From assembly GCF_000424325.1 (NCBI RefSeq), contig NZ_AUJR01000005.1, positions 1-64,000 on the forward strand: 64,000 bases of DNA, written 5' to 3'. Source of the DNA: [Clostridium] clostridioforme AGR2157. GTDB taxonomy: Bacteria; Bacillota; Clostridia; Lachnospirales; Lachnospiraceae. Positions 1-8,160 of the stretch are shown piece after piece (position 1 is the first letter of the stretch; each line of letters starts with the position of its first letter). The position numbers and the translations under genes were made by a program. Under the pieces are notes generated by a model that worked only from the letters and a program-made list of their open reading frames with translations, was not told where the DNA came from and did not search any database.

Positions 1-105
1 ATCAGAATACTTTACAAGAAGGATGTCACTGTATGTCCATGCTGCGGCGGGGCCATGTCCTATGAAGTATGTACTGAATGGACCCCAAAAAGAAGCAGCG
101 CCTGA
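1..105 (+). CDS. C-terminal tail of a zinc-ribbon transposase (IS91-like?), partial
   Basis: The frame is open from base 1 to the TGA at 103-105, so only the last 34 codons of a longer gene are visible. The tail carries a cysteine knuckle, CPCCGGAM. Such a CxCCGG or CxxCGG tail is common near the C-terminus of IS91/ISCR-type rolling-circle transposases. The fragment is too short to fix the family. The mobile DNA that follows fits a transposon origin. It could instead be any small zinc-ribbon protein. Confidence 0.35.
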   Translation: MRILYKKDVTVCPCCGGAMSYEVCTEWTPKRSSA

Positions 106-354
106 TCCCAAAGCAACCGGATATGGGACATAAGATTTGGGGGTAAGGGGGAAGTATGCCTTAAACCAGTGATATCCTCTTGAGTTCCTGTCGAAAAGCA
201 TCCAGCAGAGCTGTCAGACAGGTGAAAGCCGGAGCATTGAATCCCCATACCGGACGCGACTTTGTTCAATTCGGAAAAACCGAAAGTGTGCTGAATAAGG
301 GGGCAGAAAAGATTGCCCTCTTATTCAACCCACCTCCGGTTCTTTCCTTAGAAA
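106..354. other. Non-coding stretch with a strong hairpin next to the RIT element
   Basis: No convincing gene. Positions 293-326 form a 13-bp stem (GAATAAGGGGGCA against TGCCCTCTTATTC, with one G-T pair) around an 8-nt loop, with no T-run after it. GGTTC follows at 338-342. If the upstream fragment is IS91-like, this could be that element's terminal hairpin, because IS91 origin ends lie downstream of the transposase and abut GTTC/GAAC. That is inference. Confidence 0.35.
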
Positions 355-435
355 CTATGCAAAGCAAGTAACTATGCAAAGTAAATCCATGGAATCCCTG
401 TTTCAAGCCATTTTTTCTTGCGCTGCTTTGCATAG
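355..435. repeat. Left RIT terminus with three recombinase-type sites
   Basis: CTATGCAAAG occurs at 355-364 and 372-381 in the forward direction, and its complement CTTTGCATAG at 426-435. This mirrors the right terminus at 3715-3796. These are probably the binding or core sites for the three recombinases; that role is inferred. Confidence 0.8.
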
Positions 436-491
436 TCTCCGAAGATATTTATGAGAGCTATTCTCGAAAATATCATATCGGAGGTGCCTTT

Positions 492-1727
492 ATGGACAAA
501 ACATACTTACCAGACCTAATCTCAGGACTGGAACAAGAACTGCTCCGGCTTGGTTATACCAAAGGGAGCATGACATTTTACCGCCGGCGTTGGAACCAGC
601 TGATGGCCTATGCGGAAGACAGGGGTGAATGCTATTACACGGAACAGCTTGGCATGGATTTCCTGAAAGAGTTCTTCGGGATCACACAGGAGGATTTTTC
701 AAGGACCCTGCCACAGGCAGAAACACAGGAGATCCGTGTGATCCGTATGGTTGGGGATTTCCAGCTCCACCATGCGGTGCTGCGGCGTTATCTCAAGCAT
801 AAGGAAATACTGACAACCCCGTTTTTTGTGGATATCCGAAGCCGGTTCCGGAGTTCCTGTGAGAAAAAAGGCTATTCCCAGGTGACTACGGAGCATTATG
901 TGAAGCAGTCCTCTTATCTGATGGATTATCTGGCCGCACAGGGGATGGATGATTTCACAGAAGTCACTCTGGATACGGTTAATGCGTATATCCGGACACT
1001 GGCAGGTTTTTCCTACAAAACGGTGGAGCAGCATATCTGTTCCCTGCGTGCCTTTTTCCGTTTCCTGTACCAGGAAGGCACCGTGCCGGATGATCTTACG
1101 GCAAAGATGCCCATGGTAAAAGCCAGGAAGCAGACTGCCATCCCCTCGGTCTGGACCCATGAAGAACTGAAACAGCTAATCGGGGCCATCGACCGGGGAA
1201 GCCCGAAAGGCAGACGTGACTATGCCATCATTCTGATTGCGTGCCGTCTGGGGCTGCGCTGCACAGACATCAAAAACCTGTGCTTTGAAAACTTCAACTG
1301 GACGGAGAAAAAACTCTGCTTTACCCAGTCGAAGACAGGACAGCCCATAGAACTGCCGCTTGTCCCGGATGTGGGCTGGGCAGTAATCGATTACCTGAAA
1401 TACGGGAGGCCGAAGGTTGACAGCAGCCGTATCTTTGTCCGCCATATGGCCCCATTCCTTCCCTTTGCGGAAGGGGACCATCTGGACCAGCTGATAAGGG
1501 CATATATGGTAAAAGCCCATATCCCAATGCGCGGCAAGCACCGGGGGATGCACAGCCTCCGCCATACCATGGCAAGCGTCCTTTTGGAGAAGGACACCCC
1601 TCTCCCGGTCATCTCCGATATCATCGGACACCTGGACACGAATTCCACCGCCGTGTATCTCAAGGTGGATATGGAACGGCTGGCGGAATGCCCCCTGGAC
1701 TTTGAGGAGGTGATCCGTCTTGGCTGA
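492..1727 (+). CDS. Tyrosine recombinase, first gene of the RIT trio
   Basis: A 411-residue site-specific recombinase of the phage-integrase family, presumably acting on the element ends. The N-terminal half (about 1-215) holds SAM-like DNA-binding regions. The catalytic half shows the first Arg in RLGLRCTD, the HxxR box in HSLRHTMAS, the GH of IIGHLDTNS and the nucleophile region TAVYLKVD. ATG at 492 has AGGTG just upstream. Its last bases overlap the next gene, so the three are probably translationally coupled. It is the longest of the three, as is usual for the first member of such trios. Confidence 0.9.
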   Translation: MDKTYLPDLISGLEQELLRLGYTKGSMTFYRRRWNQLMAYAEDRGECYYTEQLGMDFLKEFFGITQEDFSRTLPQAETQEIRVIRMVGDFQLHHAVLRRYLKHKEILTTPFFVDIRSRFRSSCEKKGYSQVTTEHYVKQSSYLMDYLAAQGMDDFTEVTLDTVNAYIRTLAGFSYKTVEQHICSLRAFFRFLYQEGTVPDDLTAKMPMVKARKQTAIPSVWTHEELKQLIGAIDRGSPKGRRDYAIILIACRLGLRCTDIKNLCFENFNWTEKKLCFTQSKTGQPIELPLVPDVGWAVIDYLKYGRPKVDSSRIFVRHMAPFLPFAEGDHLDQLIRAYMVKAHIPMRGKHRGMHSLRHTMASVLLEKDTPLPVISDIIGHLDTNSTAVYLKVDMERLAECPLDFEEVIRLG

Positions 1728-2700
1728 ACCCACTTTTACAGGCCCTTTCCGGAAAGAAATGGAAGACTTCATCTCCCTCAAACGGTCTGTCGGATACAAA
1801 TACAACACAGAGCCTGGCATACTAAAGCGTTTTGACAGCTACCTTGCGGCAAAATATCCGGATGCGGCTACCCTTTCCAGGGAGGCTGTGACCGGCTGGT
1901 GCTCCAGAACAATGCACGAATCGACCGCAAACCATTGTTCACGGGCCTCGGTGGTACGCCAGTTTTCAAAGTACCTGGACAGCATTGGGACCAGCGCATG
2001 GATACTTCCAAGGAATTATTATCCTGCCGGCCAGCAGTATGTGCCGCATATTTATACCCCGGATGAACTCAGGCGTTTCTTTGCAGAAACAGATAAGTGC
2101 CGCCTGTGCCCGGAAGTCCCTTACAGGCATCTGGTGATGCCGGAGTTCTTCAGGTTGCTCCTTTCCTGCGGGCTACGATGTTCGGAAGCCCGGCTGCTCA
2201 CGGTACGGGACGTTGACCTGCATCAGGGGATACTGACGGTCCGTGATTCAAAGAACCATAACAGCCGCCTGGTCCCGATGCCGGAATCCATGACCTTGAG
2301 ACTACGCAGGTATGCCGGACAGGTCCATCCTTTTCCAGAGCCTTCAGGATATTTTTTCCCAGGTTACGGCGGAAAGCCGATGACACTGGGGAATATCTAT
2401 AAAAACTTCAGGCGCTTTCTCTGGAAGGCCGGCATCTCCCATACCGGGGACGGCCCCAGAGTCCACGATTTCCGGCACGCCTACTGCATTTACCGTCTGA
2501 AACAGTGGGCACAGCAGGACCGGGACCTCATGGTATTGATCCCTATGATGCGCACTTACCTAGGACACCAGACCTTTCATGAAACAGCGTATTACCTCAG
2601 ATGGACGGCAGACGTTTTTCCTGATATCCGGGTGAAGCTGGAAAAGTGCTATAAGGACATCATCCCGGAAATGGAGGGAACCGCCTGTGAAGCCGACTGA
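1720..2700 (+). CDS. Tyrosine recombinase, second gene of the RIT trio
   Basis: A 326-residue tyrosine recombinase starting at TTG 1720, with GAGGAGGTG eight bases upstream, and overlapping the first gene by 8 bp. Catalytic signatures are CGLRCSEARLL (Arg I), VHDFRHAYC (HxxR) and LGHQTFHETAYYLRW, where one of the paired tyrosines is the nucleophile. It ends 14 bp inside the third gene. The overlaps on both sides imply co-expression of all three proteins in similar amounts, as if they act together on the complex ends. Confidence 0.9.
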   Translation: MAEPTFTGPFRKEMEDFISLKRSVGYKYNTEPGILKRFDSYLAAKYPDAATLSREAVTGWCSRTMHESTANHCSRASVVRQFSKYLDSIGTSAWILPRNYYPAGQQYVPHIYTPDELRRFFAETDKCRLCPEVPYRHLVMPEFFRLLLSCGLRCSEARLLTVRDVDLHQGILTVRDSKNHNSRLVPMPESMTLRLRRYAGQVHPFPEPSGYFFPGYGGKPMTLGNIYKNFRRFLWKAGISHTGDGPRVHDFRHAYCIYRLKQWAQQDRDLMVLIPMMRTYLGHQTFHETAYYLRWTADVFPDIRVKLEKCYKDIIPEMEGTACEAD

Positions 2701-3697
2701 TTTCTCCATGCACCTTACAGCTTTCCTGTCTGACTATCTCCCTGTCCAGAAGAATGTCAGCAGGAACACGATAAAATCCTACAGGGATACCTTTAAGCTC
2801 CTCCTTCTTTTCTGCGAAAAAGAGGAATCACTCCCGGTGGAAAAGATCACCATGAAGAGGCTTTCTTCCGATCTGGTCGAGCGGTTCTTAAACTGGCTGG
2901 AAACAGAACGGAAAAGTTCAGTCTCTACAAGGAACCTGCGGCTGACAGCGATCCATTCTTTTTTTCGGTATGCCCAGTCCGAATCACCGGAATCCCTGTA
3001 CCACTACCAGAAAGTGCTGGCCATCCCAGTAAAGAAGAAACGGCAGGCAGTAGTGGAGCACCTGTCCCCGGAAGGGATCAGGCTTCTGCTGGAGCAGCCG
3101 GATAAATATACAGCTCATGGACGGCGGGACCTTGCTCTGATGAGCCTGATGTATGACAGCGGCGCTAGGGTCCAGGAGCTCATCGACCTTTCTGTCAGGG
3201 ATTTCATTCCAGGAAACAGCCCTGTGCTGATCCTTACCGGAAAGGGCAACAAAACACGGCGGGTCCCCATCATGAAGAATACGGCTGCGCTCGTGGAAAC
3301 ATATATCTCCGAAAACAGGCTGGATCTGGCACATAAGGCCAGTTACCCGCTTTTTACGAATAAACAGCACAACAGGCTGACGAAGGAAGGGGTTGCCTAT
3401 GTCATCAACAAATACGCCGTCATGGCACACGAAATATCTGACAAAGTACCGGAAAAGGTAAAGTGCCATATGCTGCGCCATTCCAAGGCGGTCCATCTGC
3501 TGCAGGCAGGTGTAAACCTGATCTATATCCGTGACTTTCTGGGCCACAGCGATATCAAGACCACAGAAATCTACGCAAGGGCCGATACGGAACTAAAGCG
3601 AAAAGCCCTGGAGAACGCTTATCCGGAACTGGTAGATTCCAATCTGCCGGACTGGAGCGAAAACAGTGACCTGATGGCGTGGCTGTCCGAGTTGTAA
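2687..3697 (+). CDS. Tyrosine recombinase, third gene of the RIT trio
   Basis: A 336-residue recombinase starting at GTG 2687, with GGAGGG upstream inside the second gene. It has a classical XerC/XerD layout: an N-terminal SAM-like domain (about 8-100), then catalytic motifs YDSGARVQELIDL, CHMLRHSKAVHLLQ and LGHSDIKTTEIYARAD with the tyrosine nucleophile. All active-site residues appear intact. It is the most Xer-like of the trio. After its stop comes the right terminus of the element. Confidence 0.9.
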   Translation: MKPTDFSMHLTAFLSDYLPVQKNVSRNTIKSYRDTFKLLLLFCEKEESLPVEKITMKRLSSDLVERFLNWLETERKSSVSTRNLRLTAIHSFFRYAQSESPESLYHYQKVLAIPVKKKRQAVVEHLSPEGIRLLLEQPDKYTAHGRRDLALMSLMYDSGARVQELIDLSVRDFIPGNSPVLILTGKGNKTRRVPIMKNTAALVETYISENRLDLAHKASYPLFTNKQHNRLTKEGVAYVINKYAVMAHEISDKVPEKVKCHMLRHSKAVHLLQAGVNLIYIRDFLGHSDIKTTEIYARADTELKRKALENAYPELVDSNLPDWSENSDLMAWLSEL

Positions 3698-3714
3698 TTG
3701 CTATAAGTAGAATA

Positions 3715-3796
3715 CTATGCAAAGTAAAATCTGAGAGAATCTTTTATTTATAAGGAAAAACAGTACATTCTTTGCATAGTCTTCTGCTTTGCATAG
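3715..3796. repeat. Right RIT terminus with three recombinase-type sites
   Basis: CTATGCAAAG at 3715-3724, then CTTTGCATAG at 3770-3779 and 3787-3796. Spacing is 45 bp and 7 bp, against 44 bp and 7 bp in reverse order at the left end. The final TAG (3794-3796) is an in-frame stop immediately before the reverse transcriptase fragment. Confidence 0.8.
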
Positions 3797-4972
3797 GGCG
3801 GCATACTTTCCCCGCTGTTAGCCAACATTGTCCTGAATGAACTGGACTGGTGGGTAGCGTCACAGTGGGAAGGCATGGCAGACCATATGAGAACTCCTTG
3901 TAAGGTCACATATTATCCGAACGGGGCAGAGAAAAAGTGCAACAGCTACACGGCGCTCAAAAAGAGCAACCTTAAAGAAATGCGTATAGTCCGGTATGCA
4001 GATGATTTTAAAATCTTTTGCAGGAACCGTAAGGACGCTGACAGAGCATACCATGCGGTTAAGGACTGGCTGCTAAAGCGGCTCAAATTGGAAATTTCAG
4101 ATGAAAAATCAAAGGTCACAAATCTTCGGAAAAGAGATAGTGAATTTTTGGGGTTCCGTATGAAGTTGATAAAGAAACGCAGGACATGGGCAATCAGTTC
4201 AAATGTCTGTGACAAGGCAATGTCGCATATGCAAAATGAACTCTCAAAAGCAATAACAGAGATTCAAAACAGCAAGACAGCAAAAGACATAAAGTGCAAC
4301 GTTCACGAATACAACGCCAAAGTCATAGGTATGCAGAACTATTATTGCATTGCTACGAGGATAAATCTGAATTTTAGCCGAATGGCTCACATGAATAACG
4401 GCCGCTTTCTTCATCGGATAGATGGATATAAAAAGCAGGGCGAACTAAACAACAAATATTTAAAAAACCGGTATGGAAAATCGAAACAAATGCGCTGGAT
4501 TGGAGATACACCAGTAGTGCCTCTGGCATATGTGCAGTTTAAAATACCAATGCGTAAGAGCAGGAAAATCAACCCATATACTCCAGACGGAAGAATGGAA
4601 ATCCACAGAAATCTGAAACTGAATGTTGAAGATATGCTCTGGCTCATGCGCCACCCGGTAGCAGGAGAAACAGTACAGTTCAATGATAACCGAATCTCTC
4701 TCTATGCCGGACAGGAAGGTAAATGTGCAATCACCGGGGAACATCTGGAAGTGATTCACTGTATTTGTTACAGAAAATCGAATGAGTGTAAAAGTGGCAG
4801 AGACAGTTACCGTAATCTGTTGCTTTTATCGCCTGCCGGATATGAACTTATCTCTACAACAAATAGTACCAAGTTCGCCACACTGACAAAAAAGTATGAA
4901 TTGAATAAGGCACAAATTACTAAAGTAAACAAACTGCGTGTTACCGCAGGGTTGGCAGAAATGTCAATGTAA
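3797..4972 (+). pseudogene. ltrA: Group II intron reverse transcriptase/maturase, 5' part missing
   Basis: Reading in frame from 3797 gives GGILSPLLANIVLNELDWW, the segment that follows GVPQ in group II intron reverse transcriptases. The catalytic YADD box lies near 3996-4010, followed by the thumb/maturase region and a degenerate HNH-type endonuclease (CAITGEHLE, then DSYRNLLLL). The N-terminal fingers region is absent: the RIT element ends exactly where it should be, and the sequence left of the element is unrelated. The remaining frame is open, so it decayed by truncation. An internal ATG at 3875 could start a fragment without the palm N-terminus. It is unlikely to be functional. Confidence 0.85.
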
Positions 4973-5042
4973 GCCGTAACAAACTGATTTAGCTGATGTG
5001 AAAGAGTGGGTGTGTATCACTGCTGAAACTATGCTTGATGGG

Positions 5043-5076
5043 GCGCCGGATGCGGTGAAAGTCGCATGTCCGGTGC
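5043..5076 (+). ncRNA. Group II intron domain V
   Basis: A 34-nt hairpin of canonical domain V length: GCGCCGGA pairs with TCCGGTGC, then TGCG pairs with CGCA beyond a 2-nt bulge, capped by a GAAA-type loop. It sits about 70 bases after the reverse transcriptase stop, as expected. Confidence 0.75.
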
Positions 5077-5119
5077 TAACCGGGGGAAAAGCCGGAGATA
5101 ACATCAAAGGCTTACCTAT

Positions 5120-5364
5120 CGGAACCGATGGCCTACATCAAGACAGAGAGCGACGTTCTGAAATTTGTCAACGCCCTGATAATCAACACGAAGGGACAAG
5201 GGAAAGAGGGGACGAGTTTTGGACGAAGGCCGAGACACTTTTGTACTGCGCCCTTGTGGCCTATATCGTCTTTGAAGGGCCGGAGGAAGAACGGAACATG
5301 AACACGTTAGTCGAAATGATTAACAGCATGGAAGTAAGGGAGGATGATGAGAGTTTCAAAAACG
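5120..5364 (+). pseudogene. virD4/TraG-type coupling protein exon, frameshifted
   Basis: The fragment lies between two group II introns. Its first part reads MAYIKTESDVLKFVNALI, and a second frame continues FWTKAETLLYCALVAYIVFEG and NTLVEMINSMEVREDDESFKN. Both match the ATPase region of type IV coupling proteins of Clostridia conjugative elements. The frames are joined by one missing base in the G-run near 5206-5210. The coupling protein links the relaxase-DNA complex to the mating pore. The relaxase remnant downstream shows that an integrative conjugative element once stood here. Confidence 0.75.
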
Positions 5365-5940
5365 GTGCGACCCTAATTGCAGTGTAAAACTCCCGTAGTA
5401 GGGTGACACCACTGCAAACCTGATAAGAGGTGCTAAGGAGGTGAAAAGCGGCACACTCTTGTAGGTAATTGATATGACTGGAGGCGGCATGGAAGCCAAA
5501 TATTCCATGTATCCGACCTCGACTAATACTCCTGCCGGCTGTCTGGTAACAGGCAGTCGCGAAGCATAGGTGAAGGCGGGGACACTGCTGGTGACAGCAC
5601 ACCCCGGGTTCCACTGCATATGGATTCAACATTCCGCATTTGCTAAAGCTTCGTTATGAACCCTATCCTGCTCTGCTGTGCAGAGAGGACGGAATAATAA
5701 ATCTACCTCACGTGATTTCGTTTTGTCACTATGGGGGATGGCGTTATGGCCGCCATAGAATACGTGTAAAACGTATCGGGGAGACCCAGGTTTACGGAGC
5801 AGAGGAAGTCCTAAGTGCAGTATTAAGGCAGTCATATTGATAAGGGCGAACTGCCCGACGTTTAGGAATAACCGGGGACGGCCCGCACTGAAAGGGTAAG
5901 GCCAGACGGCGGCTCCCTCTCGTTCCGCTGTCCCGGGTAG
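5365..5940 (+). mobile_element. 5' part of a second group II intron, no ORF
   Basis: The virD4 frame stops making sense at 5365, where GTGCGACC begins; GTGCG is the group II 5' consensus. The next 500 bases are rich in stems and read like domain I-III RNA (for example AGCAGAGGAAGTCCTAAGTGC at 5800-5820). I find no reverse transcriptase and no clear domain V before relaxase-coding sequence resumes near 5941, so the 3' boundary is approximate. It appears truncated, possibly by a deletion that also removed the rest of virD4. Confidence 0.5.
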
Positions 5941-6645
5941 GAACGGTTTACCCGTTGCAGGGCCTCCACACTCGGGGAAGGCTACGGGCCAGAGGACATA
6001 CGGGCTGTTATCGAAGGCCGCGCCCCCTTGCCCTCCAGCCGGGCGGCGGAGCCTATGAAACCGGGCCGCAGGCTCAACCTGATTATCGACATTCAGAACC
6101 GGCTTCAAGGGAAAGGCCTGGCCTATGAGCGGTGGGCGAAAGTATTCAACCTAAAGCAGATGGCGGCGGCTCTGGCTTACTTGCAGGACAACGGCCTGAC
6201 GGAGTATGAGCAGTTGGAGAAAAAGGCCGTGGAGGCCACGGAGCGGTTTCACGTTCTGGCCGGAAAAATCAAGACGGTGGAGGCCGCGCTTGCCGCCAAT
6301 GCAGAGCTCAATGGGGCCACGGTAAACTATGCAAAGACCCGCCCCGTGTTTGAGGCGTACAAGGCTTCACGGTACAGTAAAAAATTTCTTGCGGAGCATG
6401 AGGCGGATATTGAGATTTACCGGGCGGCTCGGGCCAAAATGAGTGCCATTTTAGACGGGGCGAAGCTCCCAAAGATAGAGAAGCAAAAGGAGGAAGGCCG
6501 CAGACTGGCGGCGGAAAAAAAGGAGTTCTATGCAGAGTACCGGGAGGCCCGGCGGGATATGCGGGAGGTCACGACGGCAAAGGCTAATATTGATTATCTG
6601 CTCGGCTTGACCGGGCAGGAGAAAAACAAGGAACAGGAGCGATAG
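5941..6645 (+). pseudogene. Conjugative relaxase, C-terminal fragment
   Basis: An open frame runs from 5941, right after a TAG, to 6645. It matches the C-terminal half of MobA/VirD2-type relaxases of Clostridia conjugative elements: the linker region YGPEDIRAVIEG, then LIIDIQNRLQGKG and YERWAKVFNLKQMAAAL, then a long coiled-coil-like tail ending LLGLTGQEKNKEQER. The N-terminal nuclease with its Tyr/His motifs is gone. An ATG at 6028 could make a 205-residue product without catalytic activity. Its coding strand and position downstream of virD4 fit a decayed conjugation module. Confidence 0.75.
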
Positions 6646-6780
6646 CGAATGAGACGCAACCAATCAAGCGGAGCGCCGGAGCTTCGGGCCAAGTTGGCCC
6701 GAGGTTCCGCAGGGTTTGGGGCCTGCCCCAACAAGCGGGATTTTTCAGGTTTCGGCGGGAGCCGGAACGTGGAAAATTCG

Positions 6781-6798
6781 CAAGTGTATAGACACTTG
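6781..6798. repeat. 18-bp inverted repeat, possible oriT relic
   Basis: CAAGTGT and ACACTTG flank ATAG. It lies in a gene-free GC-rich stretch after the relaxase fragment. Short palindromes of this kind occur at transfer origins of mobilisable elements, but nothing here proves the role. Confidence 0.3.
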
Positions 6799-6836
6799 CA
6801 TCGCTTGCCGTTTAGCGCAAACCCGTTAATCGCATG

Positions 6837-6861
6837 AAAAAACGGGGGTTTTATTCCCCCG
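6837..6861 (-). terminator. Terminator of the Xre regulator
   Basis: CGGGGG and CCCCCG (6843-6848 and 6856-6861) form a stem with a 7-nt loop. On the minus strand it is followed by six Ts. It overlaps the stop codon of the Xre pseudogene. Confidence 0.75.
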
Positions 6862-7222
6862 CTTCTCTGGCTTCTTTGGCTTTCTGTATTCCTTTTTTCG
6901 TATCAGTTACTATGACTAAATCAGTTTCATCAATGCCGTTGAGGAGCTCGTCGAGCTGGCGGCGCTGTGTGGTCTTATCCGGCGCTTTTGCTGGAAAGAA
7001 GATTTGGTCTACCGATATATCAAAAAAGTTACAAGCTCATAAAAATATTTGTAGGCTTGGGTGCTGTCCGCTGTTCTCAATGGATGCAATATAGCGCGGC
7101 GCAATGTTCAGCCTGTCCGCTAACTGGTTGCGCGATATACCCTTTGCCTTTCTTGCTTCTTTTATGGCTTGACCGAAGGCCTTAAAATCATACTTCGCTT
7201 TGACTTGCTTCATATTTTTCAC
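6851..7222 (-). pseudogene. Xre-family regulator with two compensating frameshifts
   Basis: From ATG 7222 the protein reads as an HTH_3 regulator: [20 protein letters not shown], then [20 protein letters not shown], then HPSLQIF. One extra T in the T-run near 7040 creates a TGA. A missing T about 20 bases later restores the frame, and the remainder reads FFDISVDQIFFPAK, RRQLDELLNGID and TDLVIVTDTKKGIQKAKE, typical of this family in conjugative elements. The start has only a weak ribosome site. It is probably inactive, unless the indels are sequencing errors in homopolymers. Confidence 0.75.
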
Positions 7223-7401
7223 CCTACTACATTTTACCGTTCACCTTTTCATTTTGGATATGATTACACATAGCATAGTATTAATGGTAATATAGCATAT
7301 TATTTGTGAGGTAAAATTTTGAATAAAGATAAAGCTCCCCCAACTGATATACAATAATTTTAGATAAGGGGAAATCTAATAAAATAATTTTAGACTATCT
7401 C

Positions 7402-7460
7402 TTGACAACAAAGAAAGCAAGTGATATATTCTATATGACGATATAAAGCATTTAGTCATA
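7402..7460 (+). promoter_or_regulatory. Promoter and operator of the TetR gene
   Basis: A -35 TTGACA (7402-7407), a 17-bp spacer and a -10 TATATT (7425-7430) are followed by TATGAC (7434-7439) and GTCATA (7455-7460), an inverted repeat 27 bp wide. The same half sites at the same spacing occur before the ABC gene, so this is the likely TetR binding site and implies autoregulation. Confidence 0.75.
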
Positions 7461-7475
7461 AGGAGGTGAGAAAAA

Positions 7476-8057
7476 TTGCCGCGCTTTACAGAACAAGAAA
7501 AAGAAATCATAAACAGGAAACTTTTGATAGAGGGGGAAAAGCTGTTTGCAGCACACGGCTTGAAAAAAGTAACGGTTGATGATTTAGTAGCTGCTGTAAA
7601 TATATCGAAAGGTTCATTCTACGCTTTTTATCCGAGTAAAGAACACTTATATGTAGAAATCAATTTTCGCTTACAGAAAGAGCTATTTACTAATATTGAA
7701 ACAACAATTAAAGGAAGAAAGTATGAAAATCATAGGGACTTAACAAAAGATGTTATCACTTTGGGGGTAACTGGGTTGATCAATTCTCCTATTCTTTCGC
7801 AGATTGATTTGTCTTTAATGGACTATCTGCAAAGGAAACTTTCGCCAGATATATTTGACAGTCATATGCACAATGATATACGTATACTAGAAATGCTTGA
7901 AGATTTAGGGGTTATTTTTACGATTCCGCATACGGTTATCATAAAATCCCTGTATTCTGTTTTATCCTGTTTGGAACAGTTCAAGGAGGATAAAGAACTG
8001 AATATGATAAAAAATCTTTTAGTGAATGGCATTGTTCAACAAGTAGTAGCAGAGTAA
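7476..8057 (+). CDS. TetR/AcrR-family repressor
   Basis: A 193-residue one-component regulator. An N-terminal TetR_N helix-turn-helix (about 10-56) includes FAAHGLKKVTVDDLVAAVNISKGSFYAFYPSKEHLY. The rest is a helical ligand-binding domain with no recognisable ligand signature. TTG at 7476 is chosen as start because AAGGAGGTGAG lies just upstream; the next ATG is deep in the protein. It probably represses itself and the ABC exporter genes that follow, given the shared 27-bp operators. The AT-rich composition differs from the core genome and suggests transfer. Confidence 0.9.
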   Translation: MPRFTEQEKEIINRKLLIEGEKLFAAHGLKKVTVDDLVAAVNISKGSFYAFYPSKEHLYVEINFRLQKELFTNIETTIKGRKYENHRDLTKDVITLGVTGLINSPILSQIDLSLMDYLQRKLSPDIFDSHMHNDIRILEMLEDLGVIFTIPHTVIIKSLYSVLSCLEQFKEDKELNMIKNLLVNGIVQQVVAE

Positions 8058-8112
8058 CAATTTTGTTTGGTTATTTGACAGGCAGATAGCCAAACATATT
8101 TTTTACAATTTA

Positions 8113-8139
8113 TATGACTATATATTTGTATGAGTCATA
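8113..8139 (+). promoter_or_regulatory. Second TetR-type operator, upstream of the ABC genes
   Basis: TATGAC (8113-8118) and GTCATA (8134-8139) with 15 bp between them, the same geometry as before the TetR gene. It lies 22 bp before the start of the ABC ATPase gene. Confidence 0.7.
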
Positions 8140-8160
8140 AAGTCTAAGGAGGACAAAATA

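Larger units (their letters stand above)
355..3796 (+). mobile_element. RIT (recombinase-in-trio) element, apparently complete
   Basis: Three tyrosine recombinase genes overlap end to start and are bounded by inverted terminal structures, which is the definition of RIT elements. The ends mirror each other: outer repeat, 7-bp gap, repeat in the same direction, 44-45-bp gap, repeat in the opposite direction, using CTATGCAAAG or its complement each time. The right end meets the codon following the Q of the reverse transcriptase motif QGG. All three recombinases look intact, so the element may still be active. The left flank is unrelated to the right flank, so the target has been rearranged. Confidence 0.85.
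3797..5119 (+). mobile_element. 3' part of a group II intron
   Basis: The reverse transcriptase fragment is followed by a 34-nt domain V hairpin and a domain VI-like region. The inferred 3' splice boundary is at about 5119, where the sequence switches to virD4 coding sequence in a readable frame (GAACCGATGGCC). The 5' ribozyme half is missing, so self-splicing is not expected. Confidence 0.75.

Noticed and set aside
6649-6837. A 62-codon frame after the relaxase fragment
   Set aside because: Composition is of non-coding type and it contains the inverted repeat at 6781-6798; no ribosome site.
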